50,473 nucleotides of DNA from an uncultured Mordavella sp. (GTDB lineage: Bacteria > Bacillota > Clostridia > Lachnospirales > Lachnospiraceae): contig CABPCP010000014.1 in assembly GCA_902406105.1 (NCBI GenBank), forward strand, positions 1 to 50,473. The letters are read 5' to 3'. The position numbers were made by a program, and so were the translations under genes. The notes under the pieces were generated by a model. The model ran no database searches, had not been told where the DNA came from, and was given only the letters and a program-made list of their open reading frames with translations. The first letter of the stretch is position 1. Every line of letters starts with the position of its first letter. Of the stretch, positions 1 through 6,961 are shown one piece after another.

Positions 1-150
1 TGCCGACAGATATTTATCCTCATTATCGTCAGGAGACCCTACGATGATGATCCCCCGAAGATTCACATCCCCGTCCTCGGATACTGCTTCCACCAGAGGA
101 TCTCTATAATAATGCAGGGATGTTTCCTTCATACTTGTTCCGATTCCCAC
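1..150 (-). CDS. prdE: D-proline reductase cluster protein PrdE, N-terminal 50 codons (gene runs off the window)
   Basis: The visible 50 residues start at a GTG with an AGGAGGG ribosome site seven bases upstream (158-164). They read VGIGTSMKETSLHYYRDP, then a hydrophobic IIIVGSP strand and an NEDKY motif. This matches, from memory of the family, the C-terminal half of the D-proline reductase proprotein PrdA and its accessory homologue PrdE, which lie beside prdA/prdB in proline-fermenting clostridia. The gene follows prdD with a 46-base gap on the same strand, so the pair reads as one operon continuing past the left edge. PrdA self-cleaves at a cysteine to make a pyruvoyl group. This protein begins just after that position and has no Cys in the part seen, so it is not expected to make the cofactor. 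The exact role of PrdE is not settled. Confidence 0.75.
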   Translation of the reverse strand, partial: MGIGTSMKETSLHYYRDPLVEAVSEDGDVNLRGIIIVGSPDDNEDKYLSA

Positions 151-196
151 AGCATTTCCCTCCTTTTTTGACGCCGCTCTCTCGCTTCATCCATAG

Positions 197-952
197 TTAA
201 TCCATAGCCCGCATGACTCCGTCCCGGAACTCATTAGGGGTCACCAGCGCCGGCATGCAGCCCATGTCGATCACAGAGCGTCCTCCTTCAAACCCGCAGG
301 GTTCATGGCCAAACATCCGGGTATCATAAACCGCCCCCTGGCCAGACACCTCTTTCACAATGTAAACGTCCTTGCGCCATGGCTCATAAGTCTCCTGGAA
401 CACATGCTTTTCCGTACATTTATAACCGTTAAATTTCTTCATCTGCTCCCGGAAGATCTGGCAAAAACGGTCGCAGGCCCGGTGAGCCGCATCCGGTCCC
501 GGACGGTCCGCCCAGGTACCTTCTCTTAGCACTACATCAAAAGAGATCAAAAGATCGCTCTCCAAAGGTGTTCCTGCCCGTCCCCAGGCCACCTTCTCTC
601 TTAAGATCCCGTCGCTTCCCCCAAAGTTGCAGACCTGTCTGCCGCTTTCGTCGATGCCTGTCAGCAGTACATAAACTCCCGTCAGGGTGTGGGTGATCCC
701 CTCCCCCACTTTGCCCAGTACTTTTGTCGAAATAGGGATCACATCCATGATGGTGTTGGTATGCTGGTCATGCTCGTCCGGCCGGATGATCCGGATCTTG
801 ATCTCTTTGATCAGCGGCTCTTCCGCCAGGATCTGCCGCGCCGTCTCCTGGCACACCGTCATGCGGCCGTCCACCGTTACCCTGTTTTCCTCCCCGTAAC
901 TGACATCCGTCACGTGATAAGCACGCACCGTAAGTCTTGAGCCCGTTTCCAT
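197..952 (-). CDS. prdD: D-proline reductase cluster protein PrdD
   Basis: This 252-residue protein resembles the middle part of PrdA (Gly/Sar/betaine/proline reductase component family). Shared features are the NTIMDV motif, the stretch KVGEGITHTLTGVYVLLTGID, and FGGSDGIL followed by WGRAG. It ends with EFRDGVMRAMD, just before the point where PrdA carries its cleavage cysteine, and the following gene (prdE) supplies the rest of the PrdA-like sequence. prdD and prdE therefore look like a split PrdA homologue without the pyruvoyl-forming site. I chose the ATG at 952 because an AGGAGG lies ten bases upstream (962-967); an ATG at 994 would sit ahead of that site. The protein is soluble, and a role in assembling or supporting the cytoplasmic proline reductase complex is inferred. 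Confidence 0.78.
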   Translation of the reverse strand: METGSRLTVRAYHVTDVSYGEENRVTVDGRMTVCQETARQILAEEPLIKEIKIRIIRPDEHDQHTNTIMDVIPISTKVLGKVGEGITHTLTGVYVLLTGIDESGRQVCNFGGSDGILREKVAWGRAGTPLESDLLISFDVVLREGTWADRPGPDAAHRACDRFCQIFREQMKKFNGYKCTEKHVFQETYEPWRKDVYIVKEVSGQGAVYDTRMFGHEPCGFEGGRSVIDMGCMPALVTPNEFRDGVMRAMD

Positions 953-1008
953 ATTCCTGCGCCTCCTTTTTTCGCTTTCTTGTCTTCTATCCACTCTAAC
1001 CCGTACTC

Positions 1009-2109
1009 TTATTTCGCTTCATGGTCCAGGTACCAGGCCACGATCAGATCCGCCATCCGGTCATAGCTTTGCACCCCTTCCTCCTGACCGTTGGCCTTCA
1101 GATAATTGTCGTTGACCTGATCCGCCACTTCCGCCACCCGTCCGTCATACTGATCCCAGAACTCATTATTAGCCTGCAGATCCGCCTTTACTTGGGGCAA
1201 GATCTGACTGTGGATCTCTTCCCAGGTATCATAATCCGCCTCATAGAGCACGTTCATACAGTTGATCCATCCCAGCATACTGCCGCTGTATTGGAATTCT
1301 GAGTCTTCCGACTTGCGGCAGGCCAGAAACGCAATAAAATTGGCCTCTTCCTCCTGCATAAATCCTCTGAGGTGGGACAGCTCATGGCAGGCGGTAAAGG
1401 GAATATTATAGTCTGTCATCTCCGTGTTATAATTTGCTTCTATTGTGAAGGGAGAATAGATGCCCGTCAGCTTCTGCACCGACAAGATCCAGGGATTCAA
1501 AAGTCCTTTGGGCCTGGGATAATATCCCCGAAGCTGTGGATACTCTTCGCCCAGAGCTTCCATCGCCTCCACCGCCTTTGCATCCGTCAGATCTTCCATC
1601 TCCATCAGCCCCTGGTCATCCCGTTCTACCCCTCCGGCATATTGGTTCACTTCCTGAGTCAGCCAGGCGCACACTTCGGCCAGCTCCTGGACGGTATATG
1701 TATCTGCCTGGATTCCCGCGCTCTCCGCGAAAGAATCCCGGTAATAATTTACGCCGCAGTTCATCATATAAAGGAAAAACAGAAGCGCCCCCGCCAAGAC
1801 CACGCTGCGTACCCAACGCAGACCAGCCCCCGGCGCGCCACTTCCCCGCATCTTGCAAAACACCAGCCTCGCCAAGCTTCCCAACAGCAAAAGAAGTACT
1901 ATGTACAGCAGAATTTCCGAGACAGAAAAGGGGGCCAGACCTGCCGCCCGGCCGATCACTCCCACTAAAATAGGATAAATATGCGTACTGTACCATTGGC
2001 CGAATCCCGGTACCATTCTTGCCGCTGCTCCCAGCAGGATTCCCAGCCCAAGAAATACTCCGGTCAAGATAAGTTTTATCCGCTTTTTCTCCGCTGTCTG
2101 ATTCTTCAT
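1009..2109 (-). CDS. DUF3810-family membrane protein with an HExxH motif
   Basis: The protein has 366 residues. Two strongly hydrophobic segments lie near residues 12-30 and 63-83 and a third near 100-117, followed by a large domain that should lie outside the membrane or on one face of it. That domain holds TACHELSHLRGF, an HExxH zinc-protease signature, followed by EEEANFIAFLACRKS, which could give the third metal ligand (Glu). This arrangement is typical of the DUF3810 family, whose substrate is not known to me. It stands alone on the minus strand between prdD and an S66 peptidase. It may be a membrane metallopeptidase, but activity is inferred from the motif only. Confidence 0.7.
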   Translation of the reverse strand: MKNQTAEKKRIKLILTGVFLGLGILLGAAARMVPGFGQWYSTHIYPILVGVIGRAAGLAPFSVSEILLYIVLLLLLGSLARLVFCKMRGSGAPGAGLRWVRSVVLAGALLFFLYMMNCGVNYYRDSFAESAGIQADTYTVQELAEVCAWLTQEVNQYAGGVERDDQGLMEMEDLTDAKAVEAMEALGEEYPQLRGYYPRPKGLLNPWILSVQKLTGIYSPFTIEANYNTEMTDYNIPFTACHELSHLRGFMQEEEANFIAFLACRKSEDSEFQYSGSMLGWINCMNVLYEADYDTWEEIHSQILPQVKADLQANNEFWDQYDGRVAEVADQVNDNYLKANGQEEGVQSYDRMADLIVAWYLDHEAK

Positions 2110-2174
2110 CTGCTTTCCTTATCCGTTTCTTCTTCTATTTTCCCCGTCTTGTCTTATATTTTTATTCTAGCATA

Positions 2175-3083
2175 TCAGGAAATGGTTTGAAAGCAGATAT
2201 CATTTCCAGTCACCGTCAATTTTGCCTCTGTATTGATAGGAATTGTAAGCGCATCTCCTATATGTCCGGCGTTTACTCCGCAGGCTACCGGACCTCTCGC
2301 TGCTTCCAGCGCTTCCCGCGCAAGCTGGAGAGCGCTTCCCGGCCGCCCCGGCGTATCACAGTCTGTCAAGGCTCCTACCACGACTCCCGCAGCCTCCTGT
2401 AATTTCCCCGCCATGGCAAGCTGGGTAAGTATCCCGTGGATACGGTAAGGCCGTTCTCCTACTTCTTCAATAAACAGGATCTTTCCCTTGGTGTCAATCT
2501 CCCAGGGCGTTCCCATCAGGCGGCTGATCAGGGTCAGATTGCCTCCCGTGATCCGCCCCTGGCCGCAGCCCTCCCGGAGCGCCTTCATGCCCGACCCATC
2601 CAGATTGGCAAAAATCCTCGGACGCTCCGGCTCCGCCGCCATTTCCAGAAAAAGTTCCATCGCTTCTGGAGTTGCCGGCCGCTTAACGCTATAGAGAGTG
2701 GGCCCATGAAACGTAACCAGATTTGTTTTTTGACTGATCGCCATATGCAGCGCTGTATTATCGCTGAATCCGGAGAATACCGGCCTGTTTGCTTCCAGCG
2801 TCTCATAATCCAGATACTCCAGCAGAGTCATTGTTCCATACCCGCCCCACATACAGAAAATTCCTCTGTTTTCCTCATCCCGGATCACCTGGTTAAATAT
2901 GGACGCTCGTTCTTTCGGGGATCCATGACGGAAAGCCATATCTTTGGAGAATGTTACTTCAAATCCTTTCTTCTCCAAATATTCACGCGCTCCCTCCATA
3001 CCTTCTTCCGTAAACGCGTTTGCCGGATCTATAACGCAGATCCGATCCCCCGGCCGCAGCGGTTTCGGATAAATACTCTTCAT
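2175..3083 (-). CDS. S66-family LD-carboxypeptidase / MccF-like serine peptidase
   Basis: This 302-residue cytoplasmic protein opens with YPKPLRPGDRICVIDPA, the usual N-terminus of S66 peptidases. The motif WGGYGTMTLLEYLDY is followed by FSGFSDNTALH, where the Ser of SD is the expected nucleophile of the Ser-Glu-His triad. Later GGNLTLISRLMGTP and ILFIEEVGERPYRI carry the conserved Glu region, and GHIGDALTIPIN near the end holds the catalytic His. Family members cut L,D peptide bonds in recycled murein peptides or inactivate microcin C-like antibiotics. The length fits the family. It lies just downstream of a small exported protein on the same strand (53-base gap). Which substrate it uses cannot be told from sequence. 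Confidence 0.85.
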   Translation of the reverse strand: MKSIYPKPLRPGDRICVIDPANAFTEEGMEGAREYLEKKGFEVTFSKDMAFRHGSPKERASIFNQVIRDEENRGIFCMWGGYGTMTLLEYLDYETLEANRPVFSGFSDNTALHMAISQKTNLVTFHGPTLYSVKRPATPEAMELFLEMAAEPERPRIFANLDGSGMKALREGCGQGRITGGNLTLISRLMGTPWEIDTKGKILFIEEVGERPYRIHGILTQLAMAGKLQEAAGVVVGALTDCDTPGRPGSALQLAREALEAARGPVACGVNAGHIGDALTIPINTEAKLTVTGNDICFQTIS

Positions 3084-3136
3084 ACTTGCAATTTCCTTCC
3101 CTTATTTAATTTATACAGATTTCTGGCTTTATTGTA

Positions 3137-3502
3137 TCACTCTCCAGACTCCCGCGCAAACGGAGGCGGAAGAATCTTGCCTTTGGAATCGCAGTAGATC
3201 ACATCCCAGATCAGATAATGTCTGTAATGAAAATCTGTCCGGTAGATTTCCAATTCATAGACCGCCTCCGGCCTAGGGCCGTTGATACGGATATTTTCTT
3301 CGACCACCTCTTCCGCCACCTGTTTCCGGTCAATTGGAAGAAGAGAGTTTACCACCACGCAGAGTCGGATGCTGGCGCTTCCCTGGCTGGTGAAAATAGA
3401 AGAACTATACACCTGGAAGGGCCTGCTCTCACAAATGCAGAAGCTTCCCAAAAGCACCGCCAGCACAATAACTGCCGCTTTTATTTTTCCCCGCTTTTTC
3501 AA
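3137..3502 (-). CDS. small exported protein of unknown function
   Basis: The 121-residue protein begins MKKRGKIKAAVIVLAVLLGSF, a basic start and hydrophobic core typical of an uncleaved anchor or Sec signal. The rest is mostly beta-type sequence, with VVVNSLLPIDRKQVAEEVVEE and a Tyr/His-rich stretch (RTDFHYRHYLIWDVIYCD). I do not recognise a family. A TTGAAA / TACACT promoter-like pair with 17-base spacing lies upstream (3542-3570). It could be cotranscribed with the S66 peptidase downstream, which would fit an envelope role, but nothing more specific can be said. Confidence 0.55.
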   Translation of the reverse strand: MKKRGKIKAAVIVLAVLLGSFCICESRPFQVYSSSIFTSQGSASIRLCVVVNSLLPIDRKQVAEEVVEENIRINGPRPEAVYELEIYRTDFHYRHYLIWDVIYCDSKGKILPPPFARESGE

Positions 3503-3541
3503 TGCTTTCTCCCTGTTTTAATTTATACTATATTTATTTAC

Positions 3542-3570
3542 AGTGTAATTTAATACATCTACTTTTTCAA
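3542..3570 (-). promoter_or_regulatory. sigma-A-type promoter for the small exported protein gene
   Basis: On the minus strand TTGAAA (3565-3570) is followed, after exactly 17 bases, by TACACT (3542-3547). It lies about 40 bases upstream of the ATG at 3502. The intergenic region is AT-rich and divergent, with the Xre-type gene on the other strand, which has its own TATACT at 3583-3588. Confidence 0.5.
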
Positions 3571-3614
3571 TCACAATCTGGGTATACTGATGAAAAGGCG
3601 GTGTGGGGTTGAAA

Positions 3615-3842
3615 ATGAGCAAGATTATCATCAATATAGAGGCTGTCCTGGCAGAAAAAGGCGTCAGCAAGACTCAGCTTTGTTACGCGTGCAGACTTCA
3701 GCGTACCCAATTGAATAATTACTGCAAAAACAAGGTATCACGGATCGATCTGAACACGCTTGCTAAAATCTGTGATTTTCTGCAGTGTGACGTAGGTGAG
3801 ATCCTGCGGCTTGAAAAAGAGGATGAACAAGAAGAGACATAA
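3615..3842 (+). CDS. small Xre/Cro-type DNA-binding regulator
   Basis: This 75-residue protein is a single helix-turn-helix domain. The order is IIINIEAVLAEKGVSKTQLCYACRL, then a recognition helix RTQLNNYCKNKVSRID, then NTLAKICDFLQCDVGEIL, which is the Cro/C1 pattern of small YozG-like regulators. An acidic tail (EKEDEQEE) follows. Translation could begin at GTG 3603 or ATG 3615; I prefer ATG 3615, where homology begins. A hairpin terminator follows immediately, so it is monocistronic. Its target is unknown. It is divergent from the exported-protein gene and could regulate that promoter. Confidence 0.78.
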   Translation: MSKIIINIEAVLAEKGVSKTQLCYACRLQRTQLNNYCKNKVSRIDLNTLAKICDFLQCDVGEILRLEKEDEQEET

Positions 3843-3846
3843 TAAG

Positions 3847-3877
3847 GAAGGCGGCTTCCATCTGACGCCTTCTTTTT
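3847..3877 (+). terminator. rho-independent terminator after the Xre-type gene
   Basis: GAAGGCG (3847-3853) pairs with CGCCTTC (3866-3872), followed by five T residues. It begins four bases after the stop codon of the small regulator gene. Confidence 0.85.
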
Positions 3878-3900
3878 ATGTCTTTTTTCATACAAAACTG

Positions 3901-3929
3901 TTGACAAACTCTATCGCCGGCGTTAAGAT
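3901..3929 (+). promoter_or_regulatory. promoter of the aroF-aroB-SDR operon
   Basis: A perfect -35 hexamer TTGACA (3901-3906) and TAAGAT (3924-3929) are separated by 17 bases. The predicted start near 3936 gives a leader of about 55 bases to the aroF ATG, and this leader contains the inverted repeat at 3940-3975. Confidence 0.72.
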
Positions 3930-3939
3930 ATCCTTAGTT

Positions 3940-3975
3940 TTCGCACTTTAAACAGATAAAATTTTACAGTGCGAA
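3940..3975 (+). promoter_or_regulatory. inverted repeat in the aroF leader (operator or RNA hairpin)
   Basis: TTCGCACT (3940-3947) and AGTGCGAA (3968-3975) are perfect 8-base inverted repeats separated by 20 AT-rich bases. They sit between the predicted transcription start and the GGAGG ribosome site (3979-3983). As RNA this could present or hide the ribosome site; as DNA it could be an operator. No known aromatic-pathway regulator site is recognised. Confidence 0.5.
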
Positions 3976-3991
3976 TATGGAGGATATTCTT

Positions 3992-5005
3992 ATGATCATC
4001 GTATTAAAGCCAAATTCAACAAATGAACAGGTAGCCCGTGTAGAACAGCTTGTGAAAATGCGTGGACTGGACACCCATATCGTTGTAGGTACAGGTCAGA
4101 CGATCATCGGCTGTATCGGCGATACTTCTCGCATCGATCCTCGCTTATTCGAGGTCAACCCCTATGTAGATAAAGTTATGCATGTCCAGGAGCCCTATAA
4201 GCTGGCAAACCGGGCATTCCATCCAGATAATTCTATAGTAGACGTGTCCGGCGTCAAGATTGGAGACGGCCATCTTGGATTGATCGCGGGGCCCTGCTCT
4301 GTAGAATCAATCGACCAGGTGATGGAGATCGCCAAGTCCGTGAAAGCCGCTGGGGCCAATCTCCTGCGGGGCGGCGCGTTCAAGCCGCGGACCAGTCCTT
4401 ATTCTTTCCAGGGACTCGGTCTGGAAGGGCTGGATATTTTGTGCCAGGTCAAAGAGGAGGTTGGACTTCCCATTGTAACGGAACTAATGTCTCCAGAGTA
4501 TCTGGACATTTTCAACGAAAAGGTAGATCTCATCCAGATCGGCGCCCGCAACATGCAGAATTTTGACCTTCTCAAACAGTTGGGACAGGTAGACCGGCCG
4601 ATCCTCCTGAAGCGAGGCTTAAACGCCACCTATGACGAATGGATCATGTCGGCGGAATATATTATGGCTTCCGGAAATGAAAATGTCATCCTGTGCGAAC
4701 GGGGGATCCGTACCTTTGAAAGCTATACCCGCAATACCCTGGATCTGCAGAGCATCCCGGTACTGCACAAACTGACTCACCTTCCAGTGATCGTAGATCC
4801 AAGCCATGCCGGCGGGAAGTGGTGGCTGGTGGATTCCATGTCCAAAGCTTCCATTGCGGCAGGGGCGGACGGACTGATGGTAGAAGTCCACAACAATCCC
4901 GAGTGCGCCCTGTGCGATGGAGCCCAGTCTCTGAAACCGGAGAAATACGAGCATCTGATCCAGGACGTAACACAGATCGCAAAGGTCGTTGGGAAACAAG
5001 TATAG
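3992..5005 (+). CDS. aroF: 3-deoxy-7-phosphoheptulonate (DAHP) synthase, type I beta with N-terminal ferredoxin-like domain
   Basis: This enzyme condenses phosphoenolpyruvate and erythrose-4-phosphate to DAHP, the first step of the shikimate pathway, in the cytoplasm. Residues 1-70 form the small ferredoxin/ACT-like regulatory domain seen in Thermotoga and Bacillus-type enzymes (MIIVLKPNSTNEQVARVEQL). The barrel follows: GLIAGPCSVES, LLRGGAFKPRTSPYSFQGLG, IGARNMQNFDLL, LLKRGLNATYDEWI, and PVIVDPSHAGGKWWLV, with metal and phosphate ligands including the Cys of GPCS, His of DPSHAGG and a Glu in LMVEVHNNPE. Length (337) fits. Start 3992 is chosen because GGAGG lies nine bases before it; the ATG at 3977 overlaps that site. 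No chorismate mutase domain is fused. It is followed after 23 bases by aroB. Confidence 0.93.
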   Translation: MIIVLKPNSTNEQVARVEQLVKMRGLDTHIVVGTGQTIIGCIGDTSRIDPRLFEVNPYVDKVMHVQEPYKLANRAFHPDNSIVDVSGVKIGDGHLGLIAGPCSVESIDQVMEIAKSVKAAGANLLRGGAFKPRTSPYSFQGLGLEGLDILCQVKEEVGLPIVTELMSPEYLDIFNEKVDLIQIGARNMQNFDLLKQLGQVDRPILLKRGLNATYDEWIMSAEYIMASGNENVILCERGIRTFESYTRNTLDLQSIPVLHKLTHLPVIVDPSHAGGKWWLVDSMSKASIAAGADGLMVEVHNNPECALCDGAQSLKPEKYEHLIQDVTQIAKVVGKQV

Positions 5006-5028
5006 GATTAAGGAAACGGAGATTTACT

Positions 5029-6090
5029 ATGGAACTGACTGTTGATCTTGGAGAAAAAAGCTACCCTATTTATATTGAAAATGGGATATTATCCCAGGCG
5101 CTTCCTTATATTAAGAATGTTTTCCCTGGGAAACGGATCATGATCATCTCGGACGACAATGTTTACCCGCTCTATGGACAGCAGCTTTTCAATCAGCTTT
5201 CCGGCGCTTACGACTGCCGCAGCCTGGTTCTCCCCCACGGGGAGACCGCGAAAAATTTCCAGTCTCTGCCCCGGATCTATGAGGCGCTCCTTCAGGCGGG
5301 TATTTCCAGAAGTGACCTTGTGATCGCCCTTGGAGGGGGCGTGATCGGGGATCTGGCCGGATTTGCCGCGGCCAGCTTTCTCCGGGGCGTGAAGCTCATA
5401 CAGATCCCCACCTCCCTGCTGGCCCAGGTGGACTCCTCAGTGGGCGGGAAGGTGGCCGTGGATCTGCCTCAGGGCAAGAATCTGGTGGGCGCTTTCTTCC
5501 AGCCCTCCCTGGTCCTGATCGATCCTTCCGTGCTTGACACACTGCCGGAACGTTTCCAGAAAGACGGCATGGGCGAGGTGATCAAGTACGGCTGTATCAA
5601 GGACGCCCGCTTATTCCAGATATTAGGCAGCCATTCCTCTTTTGCGGATTTAAAACCGGATCTTTCCCATATCATTTACCGCTGTGTAGACATCAAACGC
5701 CAGGTGGTAGAACAGGACCAGTTTGACACCGGCGAACGGATGCTCCTAAATTTCGGTCATACCCTGGCCCATACCATCGAACAGCATTTCCATTATGAAC
5801 GGGAAAGCCACGGGGAGGCGGTTGCCATCGGCATGTATCAGATCAGTAAGATCGCGGAAGAAAAGGGGCTGACCTCTCCCGGCACGGCCGCTTCGATCCT
5901 TTCCCTTCTTGAGACTTATGGACTGCCCCACACCTGCGGTCTTTCCATGGGAGATCTGATGGGCGCGATTTCATTGGATAAGAAAAATCTGGGAAATCAT
6001 TTGAATGTGATCCTGCTCCATGAGATCGGAGACAGCTATATTTATCCTACGGATGCGGGATTCTTCGCCGACAAAACTCGAAAGGTTTAA
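5029..6090 (+). CDS. aroB: 3-dehydroquinate synthase
   Basis: It converts DAHP to 3-dehydroquinate using NAD and Zn/Co. The 353-residue protein shows the family's NAD-binding GGGVIGDLAGFAAASFLRGV, the IPTSLLAQVDSSVGGKVAVD block, the GEVIKYG motif, LLNFGHTLAHTIE with metal-binding His, and YERESHGEAVAIGM with the second metal His. These are all catalytic elements, so it should be active. The reading frame extends upstream into aroF, but homology starts at MELTVDLGEKSYPIYIENG, so ATG 5029 is the start. It lies between aroF and a short-chain dehydrogenase and is likely cotranscribed with both. The later shikimate genes (aroC, aroE, aroK, aroA) are not in the window. Confidence 0.93.
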   Translation: MELTVDLGEKSYPIYIENGILSQALPYIKNVFPGKRIMIISDDNVYPLYGQQLFNQLSGAYDCRSLVLPHGETAKNFQSLPRIYEALLQAGISRSDLVIALGGGVIGDLAGFAAASFLRGVKLIQIPTSLLAQVDSSVGGKVAVDLPQGKNLVGAFFQPSLVLIDPSVLDTLPERFQKDGMGEVIKYGCIKDARLFQILGSHSSFADLKPDLSHIIYRCVDIKRQVVEQDQFDTGERMLLNFGHTLAHTIEQHFHYERESHGEAVAIGMYQISKIAEEKGLTSPGTAASILSLLETYGLPHTCGLSMGDLMGAISLDKKNLGNHLNVILLHEIGDSYIYPTDAGFFADKTRKV

Positions 6091-6155
6091 GCAGAACAAT
6101 CCAGCGCGGATATTTCGTCTAACTCTATAAACAATCAGAAATGGAGGATCCTTTG

Positions 6156-6911
6156 ATGAATACAGAGAAAAAATTAGAAGGAAAGATCGCCGTCATCACC
6201 GGCGCCGGAAAAGGTATTGGCCGGGAAGCCGCTCTTGCCGTGGCCGCGGAGGGCGCCACAGTCGTAGCCGTCGCCCGGACTCAGACAGATCTGGATAAAA
6301 CTGTAGAACTGATCCAAGAGGCAGGCGGAACCGCCATTTCCCTCTCCAGAGACTTGACTGATGCAGTTCAGGTACAGTCCATGGTGGACACTGTGGTAGA
6401 AAAGTATGGACGCATCGATATCCTGGTCAACAACGCAGGCGGGTATCCCTCTGAGATCTACGACAAAGTAAAACAGCAGGCCATCAAAATCTGGGAATGG
6501 TCAGAAACACAGTGGGATCAGATTATCAAAACCAATCTGAAAATTCCCTTCTTGTGCATCAATAAAGTTGTTCCCGTCATGATCCGTCAGAGAAAGGGCG
6601 ACATCGTTAGCGTATCCTCCCGTATGGGACGTATCGCTTCCCAGATGGGCGCTTACGCCGTTGCCAAAGGCGGCATTGTTACTCTGACGAAGACAACCGC
6701 CATCCAGACACAGGAATACGGCATCCGGGCCAACGCTGTGGCTCCCGGCATGGTAGATACGCCGGGGCAGCGGGTATATAACCATAACGTAGGCCAGGAT
6801 AATGCCAAGATGGGCAGCGCCGCAGACGTGGCAAAAGCGATCCGGTATCTCCTTTGTGATGCTCCGGATGTCATGACCGGACAGGTGCTGGATCTATTTC
6901 CGACGGTATAG
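6156..6911 (+). CDS. short-chain dehydrogenase/reductase (SDR) of the aroF-aroB operon
   Basis: This classical SDR of 251 residues has the TGAGKGIG cofactor motif, NNAGG, a catalytic Ser within VSVSSRMG, and YAVAK (Tyr/Lys pair). The C-terminus TGQVLDLFPTV is typical of FabG-like members. An Arg rather than an Asp after the second strand (VVAVARTQ) suggests NADPH. GGAGG is positioned for the ATG at 6156 rather than the in-frame ATG at 6141. It lies 65 bases after aroB. The context suggests it acts on dehydroquinate or another early shikimate-type metabolite, but this is only inferred. It ends inside palindromic repeat copy 1. Confidence 0.85.
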   Translation: MNTEKKLEGKIAVITGAGKGIGREAALAVAAEGATVVAVARTQTDLDKTVELIQEAGGTAISLSRDLTDAVQVQSMVDTVVEKYGRIDILVNNAGGYPSEIYDKVKQQAIKIWEWSETQWDQIIKTNLKIPFLCINKVVPVMIRQRKGDIVSVSSRMGRIASQMGAYAVAKGGIVTLTKTTAIQTQEYGIRANAVAPGMVDTPGQRVYNHNVGQDNAKMGSAADVAKAIRYLLCDAPDVMTGQVLDLFPTV

Positions 6912-6917
6912 TTAATC

Positions 6918-6951
6918 GGGGCCGGGGGATTTTTAAAAATCCCCCGGCCCC
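6918..6951. repeat. 34-bp palindromic repeat, copy 1 (between convergent genes)
   Basis: The perfect palindrome has arms GGGGCCGGGGGATTTTT and its complement. Pairing continues outward with one mismatch through AGTTAAT / ATTAACT, giving about 50 bases in all (6909-6960) and including the stop codon of the SDR gene. It lies exactly between two convergent operons, the aro operon and the end of the BMC operon, so here it can act as a bidirectional terminator. The same core recurs at 34731-34764 and 35961-35994. Confidence 0.85.
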
Positions 6952-6961
6952 AATTAACTAT

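Noticed and set aside
4819..5028. Upstream extension of aroB into the aroF gene
   Set aside because: The added residues are the out-of-frame reading of aroF; homology to 3-dehydroquinate synthase starts at 5029.
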